A stretch of 64,000 nt of DNA, taken from Kudoa neothunni. Taxonomy: Eukaryota; Cnidaria. Positions 33,951 through 45,910 of this stretch are shown in pieces. Every line of letters starts with the position of its first letter. Positions within the stretch are counted from its first letter, which is position 1. The translations under genes were made by a program, and so were the position numbers. The notes below the pieces were generated by a model, which saw nothing but the letters and a program-made list of their open reading frames with translations, was not told where the DNA came from and searched no databases. The DNA is taken from positions 2,480,001 through 2,544,000 of the forward strand of contig OZ199839.1 in the NCBI GenBank assembly GCA_964304625.1, given 5' to 3'.

Positions 33951-34863
33951 TCAAGAAGACTTTTTATCAACAGCAGCATCTTTTTCTTTCGAATCAGTCT
34001 AAGTCAAAATATATCATTACTAACTCTTTCAAAATAGTTGGATTACCAGCATTTCATATTCATCTAAAAGGCGATCATATTCTCGCTTCAGTCCTTCGGA
34101 TTGAGTCTTCATGGCGGCGTGATCTTTTCTCAATGTTTCCAACTCTAAATATTTTGTATTTATACTAAAAATCGATCGAGATATTAAAACCTTGTTCCAG
34201 TTTGTTGTATTTTTCAGAAGACATTCCATCATTTGATTCCAGATTCTGTTTGAATTGTTCAGAAGTGTTTAGAGCCTGTTTTAACGTGGCTTCATGTGAG
34301 CATTCCAATCTCGCCATAGAACAAACAAGTTTTGTCAAACGATAGATAACCCTAAAGAGGCACACATATTACAGCCACATTAAAATTGAAATATCGATCA
34401 ACTGGCTCACAGGACCAAAAATAACGATAATCCACTTATGTAAAGGTTGCGCTGAGATCGGAACATATTCATTTTAGCTGAAGTAATTGAGTGAGCATTG
34501 ATGTTTCCCATCAAACTTGAATGAGCTAAAGGACTATATTTCTTGATTTCCATAATGGAATCTAAACAACGTTCATTTTACTGTAACAAAACAAATTTTG
34601 CTAAAGATCAAGCTACCCGCCAAAAGAAACAACAGGAACAACAAATAGCTGAGAAACCACAAATTTAAGAAGTTTTTAGTTTTCTTCACGAAATTCGATG
34701 TTATTATCCAATACATCCTATTTAACGTAGAAATCCAATTAAATAAATGGTCGAAGATTTGACAGTAAAATATATACCGTTTTGGTGGAAAGAACAACAA
34801 TACAACCACCAAAACAATTTCTGCTGCTAAAAGATACGACGCTGAAAGCATAAGAATAGCCAT
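33951..34863 (-). CDS. BCAP31: B-cell receptor-associated protein 31 homologue (BAP31)
   Basis: Polytopic ER membrane chaperone and export-sorting protein. The start at 34863 gives MAILMLSASYLLAAEIVLVV and LLFFPPKR. Further exons supply a second transmembrane segment (FLSYLLFLLFLLA) and SIMEIKKY, then FRSQRNLYISGLSLFLV (the hallmark FRAQRNLYI of the family) in the third. A coiled coil ends SEGLKREYDRLLDEYEMLV, matching the human EYDRLLEEH block. The last exon (33951-33997) encodes TDSKEKDAAVDKKSS; its KKSS end is a dilysine KKxx ER-retrieval signal, as in human BAP31 (KKEE). Introns are about 40-65 nt. The gene is convergent with SCYL2 (313 bp between the stops). Confidence 0.88.
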
Positions 34864-34888
34864 TTTGACAGCTTATCGGCAGATATCG

Positions 34889-34908
34889 GCATGCGTTGCG
34901 CGCATATG
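34889..34908. promoter_or_regulatory. GC alternating motif upstream of BAP31
   Basis: GCATGCGTTGCGCGCATATG lies 26 bp before the BAP31 start codon. It contains two NRF1-like halves (GCATGCG and TGCGCGCA) in an AT-rich context. Confidence 0.35.
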
Positions 34909-35349
34909 TTCATCCTTCATCATGTGGCTACCTTCCCTATTTAATATCGATAATTCATTACATTAAAAATCAAAAATTTTTAATATTTCAAATCACTTAA
35001 CATTAATTCTATCGTTAATCACACATTGTTGGGGGATTATGTGATTAAAATTCAAATACGTTTGTTAACCTTTTAATCCAATAAACGAACTGTTAATATT
35101 CCATCACTCCAAAATATTAAATTTTATTTATTCAATACAGTTTGAATATTTTTTAACTTTCTTTTCTAACGAAATGATTATCTACAAGAAATTACAGGAA
35201 CTTATGGCCTTACGTAATATTGCAATATAACATAAATTAATCAATTTCTAGAAACGTTAACTTACACTCTATAAACTTTATAACATTAGCAACTAATTAA
35301 TTCAAATTGACTTTAGAAAAATTACATTATCAATAGTTTTTATACATTT

Positions 35350-36050
35350 TATGTGTCGTGCGTGAGGATTTTTTTCATAACTACGAAGAATATGGCTTGC
35401 GTGTCAACAGGCAGTAAGAAAATTCTAAGTCTATCCCAAAAGTTGAATTAATAAATTTTATCAACAAGCAACGAGTAAATCCACTGCTAAATTTGAAACA
35501 ATGTGGAACTTAGATGTAAACCAAGATCCGCCATGAATATTATTATAAACATACAGATTAAATGTTTTGACGTTATAACGACTTTACTGTTTCAAATTAA
35601 GAAAAACTCGCAAAGAGAGAAAATGTGGAAATTGATCTACCATTGAAAGATTGGCTTGAATTGATGAGAGAAAAAAATGAAGGATTCTCGATAAGTTTCT
35701 ATCATTTAAGCTGATGAGTTCCTTATAAGTTATTAGTTATAACTTATAACTAACTTTAACTAATAACGTATAGCAATTAACACCTGCATTTACTAATTGG
35801 TTTATGGCTTTATAAAAAGATTAAACATTTCGCATAATACATTTTTTTGGATCCTCAAATTATAAATCGCATTTCATTAAAAATTTCTTCAAATATTAGA
35901 CTAAATAAGTTTGCTAATTTTCCAAAATATAACTTAATTTTTTCTATTTTTATCTATCTTTGCATGCGCCAAGTTTTGTGCCGTACGTAAATAGGACTCT
36001 TGCGTAGTGACTTTGATTTCCTCTCTGTTTAGGCGCGACCCATTAGGCAC
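35350..36050. mobile_element. TIR DNA element (family Y), uninterrupted copy
   Basis: About 700 bp beginning GTGTCGTGCGTGAGG and ending near CGCGACCCATTAGG, with weakened inverted termini. The interior matches both flanks of the pogo insertion in 23735-26211 (for example the AAATTTGAAACAATG stretch at 35491 and 25777). No open frame remains. It is a non-autonomous, fairly old copy. Confidence 0.55.
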
Positions 36051-36869
36051 TGTAATAGTTTACTGAAATGAATTATGGATGCCTTTTCAAGACGTATTTT
36101 AACTTGGGTGATGTATATATAACATTCCATAAAGTTGATTGAACGCAAAAGTATCTATTTTGTTAAAGTCTACGTACAAAAACCTAATATTGGGGATTAA
36201 AGATAAATATTCCATATTTTAATCTGATTACTTTCTAGATATTTTTAGGTGAAACAGTTTTGCTGAGGGATATTTGTATGTGATCAGAATAAGAAAATTA
36301 ATTGCGTTGAATGAATATAATTATTTTCAATAATAATGCCTTTTTATGATATACAGGAAACCCCAACTACTTGCGGATCACTTACCTACGATAAATTCGT
36401 GTGAATCTAAATTAAACCAGCTTATTAATTTCAGAATTGCATAATAGAAATGAGTCAAACACAACTGTGTGATTCTCCATTCAAAATCACTTTCTCCGGG
36501 TCGACTACCTCGATTAGATTGTGATTATTGCGACGAAAAATTTAATATTCACTAGAATATACGCCTGCATCTTCATTAGAAATCAACTAAGTACGTCAAC
36601 TAACAGGTTTTAAGTACAGTTAATTTTTTAGAATATTATATTTAATTATTTCTGAATCACAAGAGGGAAGAATTAATTTATTCTGGCAAAAGTGAAAAAA
36701 TTCAATGTATAAACAGCCTGCGAGTTAGAGTTGATAGTTGGCAGGATTAAAACTTTTCATTACAACACAAGCGTAAACGCCTTTTAGGATTTGAATTTAC
36801 CGCGTAAAAACCTCTATCATAGCAAAACCAATATAAAACCTTTAAGGAAATATGAATTTAGTTTCCAGG

Positions 36870-36939
36870 TTAAAGGGATGAGTTTGGATTTTTCACCGGG
36901 CTGAGGGGGTAGATTTAAAGAAATGGTTGAGAATCCCTG
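36870..36939. mobile_element. hAT-type terminal fragment
   Basis: GTTGAGAATCCCTG at 36926-36939 is the inverse of the classical hAT/Charlie end CAGGGATTCTCAAC. It is preceded by a short G-rich stretch. Only an element end remains. Confidence 0.45.
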
Positions 36940-38521
36940 CTCTAAATGCTCCAAACTACTTTGCGTTATTTTTACAGGAATTAATCTTAACTGTGTTCAA
37001 AGGTGTTTTTTATCGATAAGTTAAACGCATATGAAAATCGAATTTTTTAAAATAACAAATAAATGAAAAATTACTCTTATGTTAGTAGTGTTTGTCAAAA
37101 ATTCTTGTTGCAAGAAATTTATGATTTTATGTTAATTTTGATTCAAATTGTTGACAGATTTTGTACTTTGAATTCTTATATAATGTATATAAATGATTCA
37201 AGATTAGTCTAATTTTTCAGGAAAAGTTTATTTTCTGACAATAAATAATATTAAACAAAAAGTTTAAAAACAGCTCAATTATAGCAGAATTTGGGCTTTA
37301 CTATTTGAATCAATATAATATTAATTAAATAATTATTACTAATTATAAATTTAAAACTTTATTCTTATAATTAAAATGTTTTCATGAGATAGAATGTGAT
37401 ACATTAAAAACTTAATATCATAAAACGGTTGTGGGATAACAATATTAAAAAGTTTCAACGATATACAATAAACAATCCTAAATAATAATATTAGCATATT
37501 TATTATTCAATGTTATAATTGTTTTTACACGAAGTTTGTAATTCATCTACACCTTACAAAGACGTAAATTACTTTTACAAAATGTCTATTTTTTATTATA
37601 TTTAAAAAAATATATTTAATTGAGAAAAAAATGCTTATTTTAATATTGTTTTCTACAAAATATTAGGATTTCACATGGCATCGTGTATATTTTAAATAGC
37701 TTTATTTAATTCACACCATAATCAATCCGTACTGTAATATTCTATGTTTAGTTGAAAATATAACACACCTAAAAACATAAATAATAACTTTAAAGTAATT
37801 AAATTATGAAGATAAATCCGAATCTCGATGATCCTTACTTCAAGAGAGATTTTCCTTAGAAATTAAAAATTAGTTTGAAATTATTTTTCCCTATAAAATG
37901 ACGAATGACTATACTAAAATAATTAATTTAAAATATTCTTTTTTAATATTTAATTATATTTATAAATACTAAAATTAATGCGATTTTGGATTTTATTATA
38001 CAAGAATAAATCATAAGTAAATAACTTAAATAAAATAACCTTATTCAAAAGAAGAATTAATTCAAATTAAGTAGTTATATTAAATAACTTAAAAATAAGC
38101 CAAGTTTATCTTTTTAATAAATTTTAAAATTCATTTATAATAAAATTAAAATATTAACGATACAAAATCTTATTTAGTTTTATAAGCGTTTATTTATTCA
38201 TATTTACTTTGTTGGACCCCGAAACTAACTGACAAATTAATTCGATTATATATATGCCATGCGAGTCCGATAATAAATTAGAAGACAATACCACAAATTC
38301 ATAATTATAGCCTAGTATAATATCAATCGTTGAACTCAGAGAATATAAACAAACTAGTTACAACACTAGAGCAAATTCATCAATAATCACATTTACATCA
38401 TAATTTGAGACTGGAGATTGAATACATTTAATGAGATCACTTCTTAAAAAAAGAAATAACAAGAAAAAATTATAATTAATATGACAAAATGTGTGCGAGA
38501 TATCAAAGTAGTATAACAATT
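36940..38521. other. AT-rich intergenic region, no gene seen
   Basis: About 1.6 kb of low-complexity AT-rich sequence downstream of RPN1, with no convincing exon or repeat family. Confidence 0.5.
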
Positions 38522-40537
38522 TTAATCAAAGAGTTGATTAATGATTTCTTTGTTGCATTTGATTTGGTTGTCAACGGTTTTGTAAGCTTTTAGAAATGTG
38601 TTTTCAACCAAGTTTCCATCTCTAAGGTTGCCTACCAACTCATGGTACTCGTGGATCAGTTGGAGGTCCTCTTTGAGAATGGAAATTTTTTTCTCATGCT
38701 AAATAACTTTAGAGAAATATTTCAAGCTTAAGTTGGTTACATCTGGTTTACAATCTGGGAATATATCACATAAACGAGAGTGCATATCGTCGAGTCGTTT
38801 CATGTGAGTACTTACCATGGTGTTTAACGATGCGAATTTATCATCAAAACTGTTTCTTTTGATAGATTTCAACCGGTAAGAATCCACAATTGAAACCATC
38901 TCTCTTAACAATTCAAGTTGGATTGAGCATAAATCATCAAATTCCTGAAGATATTCAAGCAGATCATCGACTTTTCCTTTGTGGTTGTTATCCTTAAATA
39001 AAATAATTAAATTAAGATAGTAATATTTAATAATTACATGTGAGCTTAGAGCTTTGGTTCGTGAGACAATCGAAACGCTGAATAGCACAACAAAAAATAT
39101 GAACGAAGCATAATATGGTTTGAATAGAAGAAACAATGAGTTGTAAGAGTACACGATTTGTATTTTTGTCTCTTGTGCAGGTATCAAATTACGAGCTTCA
39201 ATTCTAAGAGTGATTCTCCCTCGCATATCCATATAATAGTAGGTGTTGTATTTGGTGACGTTGAAATCGATAGTTCGAGGAATATCAAAACTAACCACTT
39301 GAGCACCTTCTGGTAAAATAATTTCCAAAATAAAATTGTCAATCGATACAATATCTTGACACGCCCCCAACAAATTTATATTCAACTGACGTAGAGAATC
39401 AATTTGATTGGATTGTTTTTTGATGACTTTGGTTGCAGGTCGTTTATATTTGATGGTGAATTCGGTGTTCCAACCGCCCATCAATGGAAAACGTGGTGTA
39501 ACATCCATTTGTAGAAAATTTCGCGTAGCAGACAGTGTACTTGTGGATATATTGCCAACCATATCACGGTAGTAATAATTGTAAGAGTCTTTCGGTAATC
39601 GAAAGAGGACACTGTTGATTATGTGAGAAGTTTTCGATAGGCTCGAGTCGGCAATTCTATCGCGAGAAAATTCTCCAACCAATTTGTTCGCTTGATTGTG
39701 AATAATGTGCGATTCCACAAACTCCACATCGGCATACTCGGACACATAAACCTTCCTATGTAACAGCGAGGTGGATGTGTAACGAACAGACGTTGAAAGA
39801 TGGATCCAAAATGGAATGTTGCTGAAGGGAACTTGCTTGTTGTTGATAGAATATTTCAACTCGTTTCTATTAACAACTTCTGCGCTTTTCTGCGGGGTGT
39901 AAGAAATCAATTTGCCATCTTTCAATTTGTATGTTGTTGTTTGAACCTTCACTGGGTATATCGATAACACATTGACTGAATCTTCAAATACATACATCGG
40001 CATCACTGTGAGTTCAAGTTCTAATGGATGTGTAATCAGTCGGTTGGTACATATCACTGTGTACACAACAGCAACACTCTCTCCACTTCTCAATGGATTC
40101 AACAGTGAAACCTCATACACTTGATAGGAGTTGATGTCTTTGGTGTCTAGATTTTGGTTGGAGAGTTGTTGAAATTGAGATTTTTTTATAGTTTCTTTTG
40201 GTGCAACACCTTCTTTGTATGAAAAAACAGCTAGATGTTTGTAGTCGGTTTGATTCAACATAAAATACACGTTTGTCTGTGTTTTTGCACCTGTGTTGCT
40301 ATAGGTTATGCGAAATGTTGAAGTTACAAGGCTGTTTTCAAATAAAACCTCTTTCTCTGCCCCTATAATTTCTACTCCTTCGAGTACTGGAGCAATCTCT
40401 TTCATACTAATAGTGTGATCTGCTCCAGGAATAGCAGTGTAAATTGAGGGCACAAAACACATAAAACATGCCAATAAAATCATGGAACGACTAGAATTTT
40501 CGTGTAGAAGCCATAGATTAATTGAAAACGGAACCAT
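38522..40537 (-). CDS. RPN1: Ribophorin I, OST complex subunit (OST1/RPN1)
   Basis: Subunit of the ER oligosaccharyltransferase that performs N-glycosylation. The ATG at 40537 gives an N-terminus with a hydrophobic signal sequence (MILLACFMCFVPSIYTAIPG). The lumenal domain shows family blocks YYYRDMVGNISTSTLSATR, RFPLMGGWNTEFTIKY and IILPEGAQVVSFDIP. One transmembrane segment follows (YYASFIFFVVLFSVSIVS) with a cytosolic helical tail. Two introns of 45 nt (38993-39037) and 42 nt (38699-38740) give a product of 642 aa, near human RPN1 (607 aa). The 45-nt intron has GT-AG borders, is a multiple of three and has no stop, so an unspliced message would gain 15 residues after the membrane segment. 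The stop codon is at 38522-38524. Confidence 0.92.
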
Positions 40538-40594
40538 TTATTCAAATGATTAATCTACTATAAATCAGCACTAACAAACAAGGTTGAAAGTAAA

Positions 40595-40607
40595 TACGCA
40601 TGTGCAG
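40595..40607. promoter_or_regulatory. NRF1-like motif upstream of RPN1
   Basis: TACGCATGTGCAG lies 58 bp upstream of the RPN1 start codon; its inverse CTGCACATGCGTA resembles the NRF1 consensus. A second GC stretch (CACACTCGCACTC) lies just beyond. Confidence 0.3.
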
Positions 40608-40619
40608 AAGACAATCGTG

Positions 40620-41628
40620 AGTCAGCTGTTTACGTCACACTCGCACTCTTTTGCGGGTTTATCTTTAATTATATACTTTCTGAAAAATTTATTATTTCAC
40701 AAAATTCTGTAATAAGATATTGATAATCTATTTTAAAAAATGATCGAATATCTATTGTTAATCCCCTCGAGTTGTTTTCTATGCTTTAATGAGAAAGTCG
40801 CACCTTTTAGAGCTCATTTGATTCTTTAAAGCTCGCAGATTACCTAATTGACCATCGTATGTAAGGAATTTTTGTAATTTTACATGTATCAATAAATGTT
40901 CTCTATTATATTCGACAATTTAAAAAATTTTTACGTTTACATTTGTTGTTTAGAAAAATATTAACCAATCACATTGTATTGATTGTGTTGCATAATTTTT
41001 GTATGCGATACGTATACGTGTTGGATTAACAATAAAATATTCATTATTCAATATAAAAATAAATTATGTGATATTAAAATGTGAGGATTATTATAAAAAT
41101 GCTTCACCATTTTAAATTTTGAGCTTAGTATGTACGGAATTTTTCGTATTTTGATTAGTTCCACGGATTTGTCATATGATATATCTAAAATAATAAGGAA
41201 AAAAGTTAAATAGCTTATTGAAATATGCGATATTTGGGAATAATAATATTGAGTATGTTAATTGATATATCTTCGGTACAAAATAATGAGTTGATCATTA
41301 AAAGATTATCTCTCAACAGTTACTAATATTTAAAATATTTGGAGATCATTTGGTAATCAGGAAATAAAAGGCAGAGGCTATTGGGCCGATAAAATTTAAT
41401 CCTAAACGGCATGCATGTACGCCTGCACAATAGAAATTTGTAAGCTCAGCAACTTTTACTAAAAAATTTTTGACAGATATATTTCCTTAGAATATGTTTT
41501 ATTTAATTATTTCTGACCCATTACTTCACCCTTAGGGGCCAGAAATGATTAAATATAGTCAAAATTAGTACTACCTGAATATTATTCACGTGTCAATAAC
41601 CACTTCCGAAATAATAAGGGATTGCAGA
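40620..41628. other. AT-rich intergenic region, no gene seen
   Basis: About 1 kb with no convincing exon; it contains the upstream region of RPN1. Confidence 0.45.
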
Positions 41629-42109
41629 AATGGACCAGTCGTACGTACTTTTTCCATTAACCGCATGGTTAAAATAAGCGTTTTTTCTTTTTCTAAACCT
41701 TTTAAACAATCGCTAAGTTTTTCTAGTTACATTAACGTGACAGATGGCTAAAAAACGAAGGATAAACATAGACACGTGTTGTAGGCACGTAGTAGGTTGG
41801 TTTACAAAGGGGTTCTCCTCAATTCATAGTAGTAACATTGGCGCAATGATATCTCCCCTTAAAGATTTGGAAATGGAAGATAATTTTATTGATAAAATCC
41901 TGAACCCTTCAAAAACGGCGTTATTTTACTTAGACGAGCTAGGCAACTAGTGTAAACATCATGGCTCAAAGAAGCGGGAGTTACTATCTGATTCGATTTC
42001 GGATATTTTTTCAGTAATATTTAAGTTGCAGCTAGTTTTTGTGCGCGTCGTGGGAATAAGTAGGTACAATTTCCTTATTCCCATGCGGATTACATACGAC
42101 CGATCCATT
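41629..42109. mobile_element. TIR element (family Z), 481 bp
   Basis: Left end AATGGACCAGTCGTACGTA and right end TACATACGACCGATCCATT are inverted repeats. The subterminal left sequence matches the right arm of the element at 5220-5961. It contains a small open frame (41744-41950; MAKKRRINIDTCCRHVVGWF at its start, SKTALFYLDELGN at its end) that could be a scrap of a transposase but is too short to assign. Probably non-autonomous. Confidence 0.55.
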
Positions 42110-43145
42110 ACTATATTACTAAAATGTGCACATGAACCAAATCTATTTAGTGCATAAAATAGTTTTGTAATTTTTCGTTAAATAAGAAGGAGAATAAAAT
42201 AGGTGTTAGAAATATCATATCAAAATGTAATCTCTGTTCTTGCCGAATGAAATAACCTTAAAAACGTAGATTATTACAATGCTTAGATAATGAATATAAT
42301 TCTTATCGAAAAAGTTTCTTAATTCCGTTCGAATTTCAATATTAATCGCAAAAAGTTGTTGGAAATTTATTTTTGTTAGAATTGTCATTAAAAACATTAT
42401 TTTATATATAGATTCCAGGTAAATATTTTTTGAAGATATAAAAATTAATAATGGTATTGCTAATATTTTGAAATATGGGCATGGAATAAATATTATTTTA
42501 CTAAAAATACAATGGATTTAATTATCCCATTTCGATTAATTTATTGTAAAGTACATTAATCATTAAGAAAGCTAACAACCGTTTAAGTTTAGATATATTT
42601 TTTAATTTAACACATATAACATTTTGAATTAAATATATTTTATTAAAAATTTATTCCTATTTTAGATTTTAATCGCAAAAATTAAGGCTATTTTGATAAT
42701 ATTATTGATGATGAGTAAATTTCAGTTTATAGCTCAAAATTACTATTTCAATGAATGTAATGACACTAAAAAATATATTATCTAATTGATTTGTCATACA
42801 AGATAAAAATCTAATTATAAAATTTTCAATTTAATTAAGTTATAATTTAAAATATTCTACTTTTAGATTATTTTATTATCATAATTTTTATATAAATTAT
42901 GTCAATTATTAGGTGTTAAAAATACGTTAAACCCTTTTTCCGACTGAAAAATAATAATTTTTATTAATGATTAGTTAATTCAAAAAATATATTTAATCCA
43001 AAGAGTTTTTTGTACGAATTAGAAACACCTAATCCTAATATGTAATTTCATTTCGAAGGTAATTTTCGAATAAACATGATATTGATTCGTCTACAAAATT
43101 TTAAATTTTAATATTTATATTTTTTATATAATTAAAATCTTCTTT

Positions 43146-43188
<43 letters not shown>

Positions 43189-43900
43189 AATTGATTTGTA
43201 CAAGGCTACAACAACCCAATAAATCCGTGGTTTTGAGAAACAAAGACTTCAAGAGCAAAAATTCAACGATATATAGACTACGAAATTAATTATTTACTAT
43301 ACAATATAGATATTATCAATACGGCTTTAAACTACATATTTCAAATATAATTTTGTTCGAAGATTAATTCTATATTTAGAAACATCATGTAATTTTCAGC
43401 GAGTCGTAAACAGCACACAAATCCCTCATAGGTTAATAAAAATATGAGCATTAACCCATGGACAATAATAGAATATAATATACGGAATAGTTCGAATAGA
43501 ATAATGAAGGTAATTTATTGATTGAGGAATTTTGTTACTGATACAAATTGAAAGAAATTTAGTATTATCTATTATAATAAAGAGTGTGAAGATTACATTT
43601 GAATGCAAAATTTAAATAAAACACACTAATTATAAAAATTAACACATATTTGATAGTTGAAAAATAAAAATAAAAGCTTTCAGTAATTCATCCATAATCA
43701 ACCTATTATTTGACATAATTGAACGCCGAAATATTATTCAATATCGTAGTTCAAACGTTCTACTGAGATATGATACAGAATTGCGAATTTAATACGAAAC
43801 AATTAGGACTTTTTATTCTATCAACGACAACTTATCAAACATGAAAATATATCACTCGTTAATAAAACAACAAAACATAAAACATTTGCGAAAAACCTAA
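42110..43900. other. AT-rich intergenic region, no gene seen
   Basis: About 1.8 kb of AT-rich sequence. Open frames are short and of low complexity. Confidence 0.5.
43145..43188. repeat. (AC)n(AT)n microsatellite
   Basis: Compound dinucleotide run, about 11 AC units followed by about 10 AT units. Confidence 0.92.
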
Positions 43901-44199
43901 ATCGCGCAAGCGCTTAATAATAATAATAATCATCAAATATTTATTCAAAGTACGACAAAACTATTCTTAGATTTAAAAAAATACAATTATCAACAGTTCA
44001 AAAAAATTATCTTAAAATTCAACTCAAAATTAATTATATCAAAAGATACGAGTAAAAAATATAAGCTTGTTATTGACAAATATTCATGTAGCGAAGTATC
44101 GATCAATCAACTAAGTAGAAAAATCCGTATTCATAGCTGTAAATAATCGCAATAAATAGAATATTTGACAGATGAGTTAGGGCTGAAATGTTAACCGAA

Positions 44200-45910
44200 T
44201 ATTTCCGAATGAAAAAACCAATCACAAATTTGTCCCATCTATACACCTGAATTGAAATCTCAATCAGATGTGGATCGCAATAGAATCGACCAACTATTCA
44301 ACAATTTTGGCGTATTCTCGATACCATAGAAGAAGAATTAACCCCAAATAAGCAATTTACGCAGGACACAAGGATTAAAATTGGCACCGAAGATCCGCGA
44401 CTTAAAATACGTCTATGGTGTCCCCACTGGTGGGTCTATCTTTCAGTCTCAGCTAGATAGTTATCAAAATAACTCTGAAACATCGAGAATAATGATGGGC
44501 AATATCATCCGAGTTATCTGGTTCACCCAGAATAATCCAGTTGGCACTTAACCTCAGGTAAAGTTCGCAGTAACCTCGGTGATACGCCACTGCTACCCCC
44601 TATCTGTATTGCTATTTCCACTGGGTGAACTTTCCAAAATCAATTGGCAGGTTACTGAGGACGGAAATAAAGATAAAGTTTTGAGATGTAACCCTTCAAA
44701 CATGCGTACGCAGTCATCTCATAGGGTCCAAAATATTGAATGCGTAGGAAATATTTCAACGCGGCAATCACATTAATAACTAAATGTATCACACACCACG
44801 AAAGTGTATTCTCATCATTCAATAAATCACTTTTAGGTCGATTGAAATTTGTGGTATTTTGACATATATCCACCACTCGCTTAAGACCAACCAACTCACA
44901 TTTGATAATTAATACAACAACTCAAAATAGAATCAACCCCATTAGATATTAGCTGAAATTGTGCAATAATAAATGGTGTTTCACTTTAAAAAGTTGGTTA
45001 CAATGATACCCGACTTACATTCAACTACAGCTGGCACTTTGTATTGTTACGCCAGTTTTAGTTGTGCGATGGATGTGGATCCTCCTCTTCGCCTCGATTA
45101 ATCCACATCACACTGACGCTGTTGAAATTACTAGCTGGATTAATGTTGATATTCAACTAATCCATGTATAGAACCTCGTTATTGATCGCTAATTGATGTG
45201 GATATTGACGTGACACGATGTCGATCAATCTGGGTTGGTTTTGACGTTGGTAGATACCGATCCATCCACCCACCAATAACAACACATATTGGTGTTGATA
45301 TTATTCAACTTATAATATAATATAACAAGCTGTTGGCTTTTGGTTGATTGAATACAATGTACACATTGTTTGGTGGGAAATTAAACACCAGCCGATGGTT
45401 GAATAAGATAGTGTGCGTAGGTGGTAGGTAGGTTTTGTGTTTTGGCACACCTCCCCACCACCATAAATAATGTCTCATTACAACCATATTCCACAATTGT
45501 TTATTGTCATGGATGTTGTTGTGAACTGTTTTTACAACAGCTAATATTGATTATCTGCAGATTAAAGTTAATCTGCCAATGAGTTCCTTTTAATGTTTCA
45601 GCTCAATGCGTAGGCACTGTAAGCTGGTGTGTGCTTTGAAGCATATTTTTGGGATTGTGTTGGGTGGTTTTTGTGGAGGCTGCTCGTTTTCAGAGTGTGG
45701 TTACGTTGATAATCCACCACAACTCGCTATCGTATTGTCGCTCTATTCATCCAGTTGATAATAAACTCCAAGGATTTGAATAGGCAGGTATCACCATTAA
45801 TACCTACTCGATAATTTTAATACCGTTTAATTACGTATTTAATCGCTGAAATAACACCGAGTTAACATCTGTGAAAAACATTCCTGGGCGATTCTTCCAC
45901 ACTATTTGGT
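44200..45910 (+). promoter_or_regulatory. GC-richer upstream region of the KANSL1-like gene
   Basis: The 1.7 kb before the KANSL1-like start codon is noticeably less AT-rich than other intergenic sequence. It has many short inverted repeats, for example GTTCACCCAG (44521) with CTGGGTGAAC (44620), the palindrome CCACTGGTGG (44427), and several TGGTTG/CAACCA pairs around 45240-45360. I find no coding exon that joins the gene. It could be a long promoter plus 5' UTR or contain an unrecognised repeat. Confidence 0.35.
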
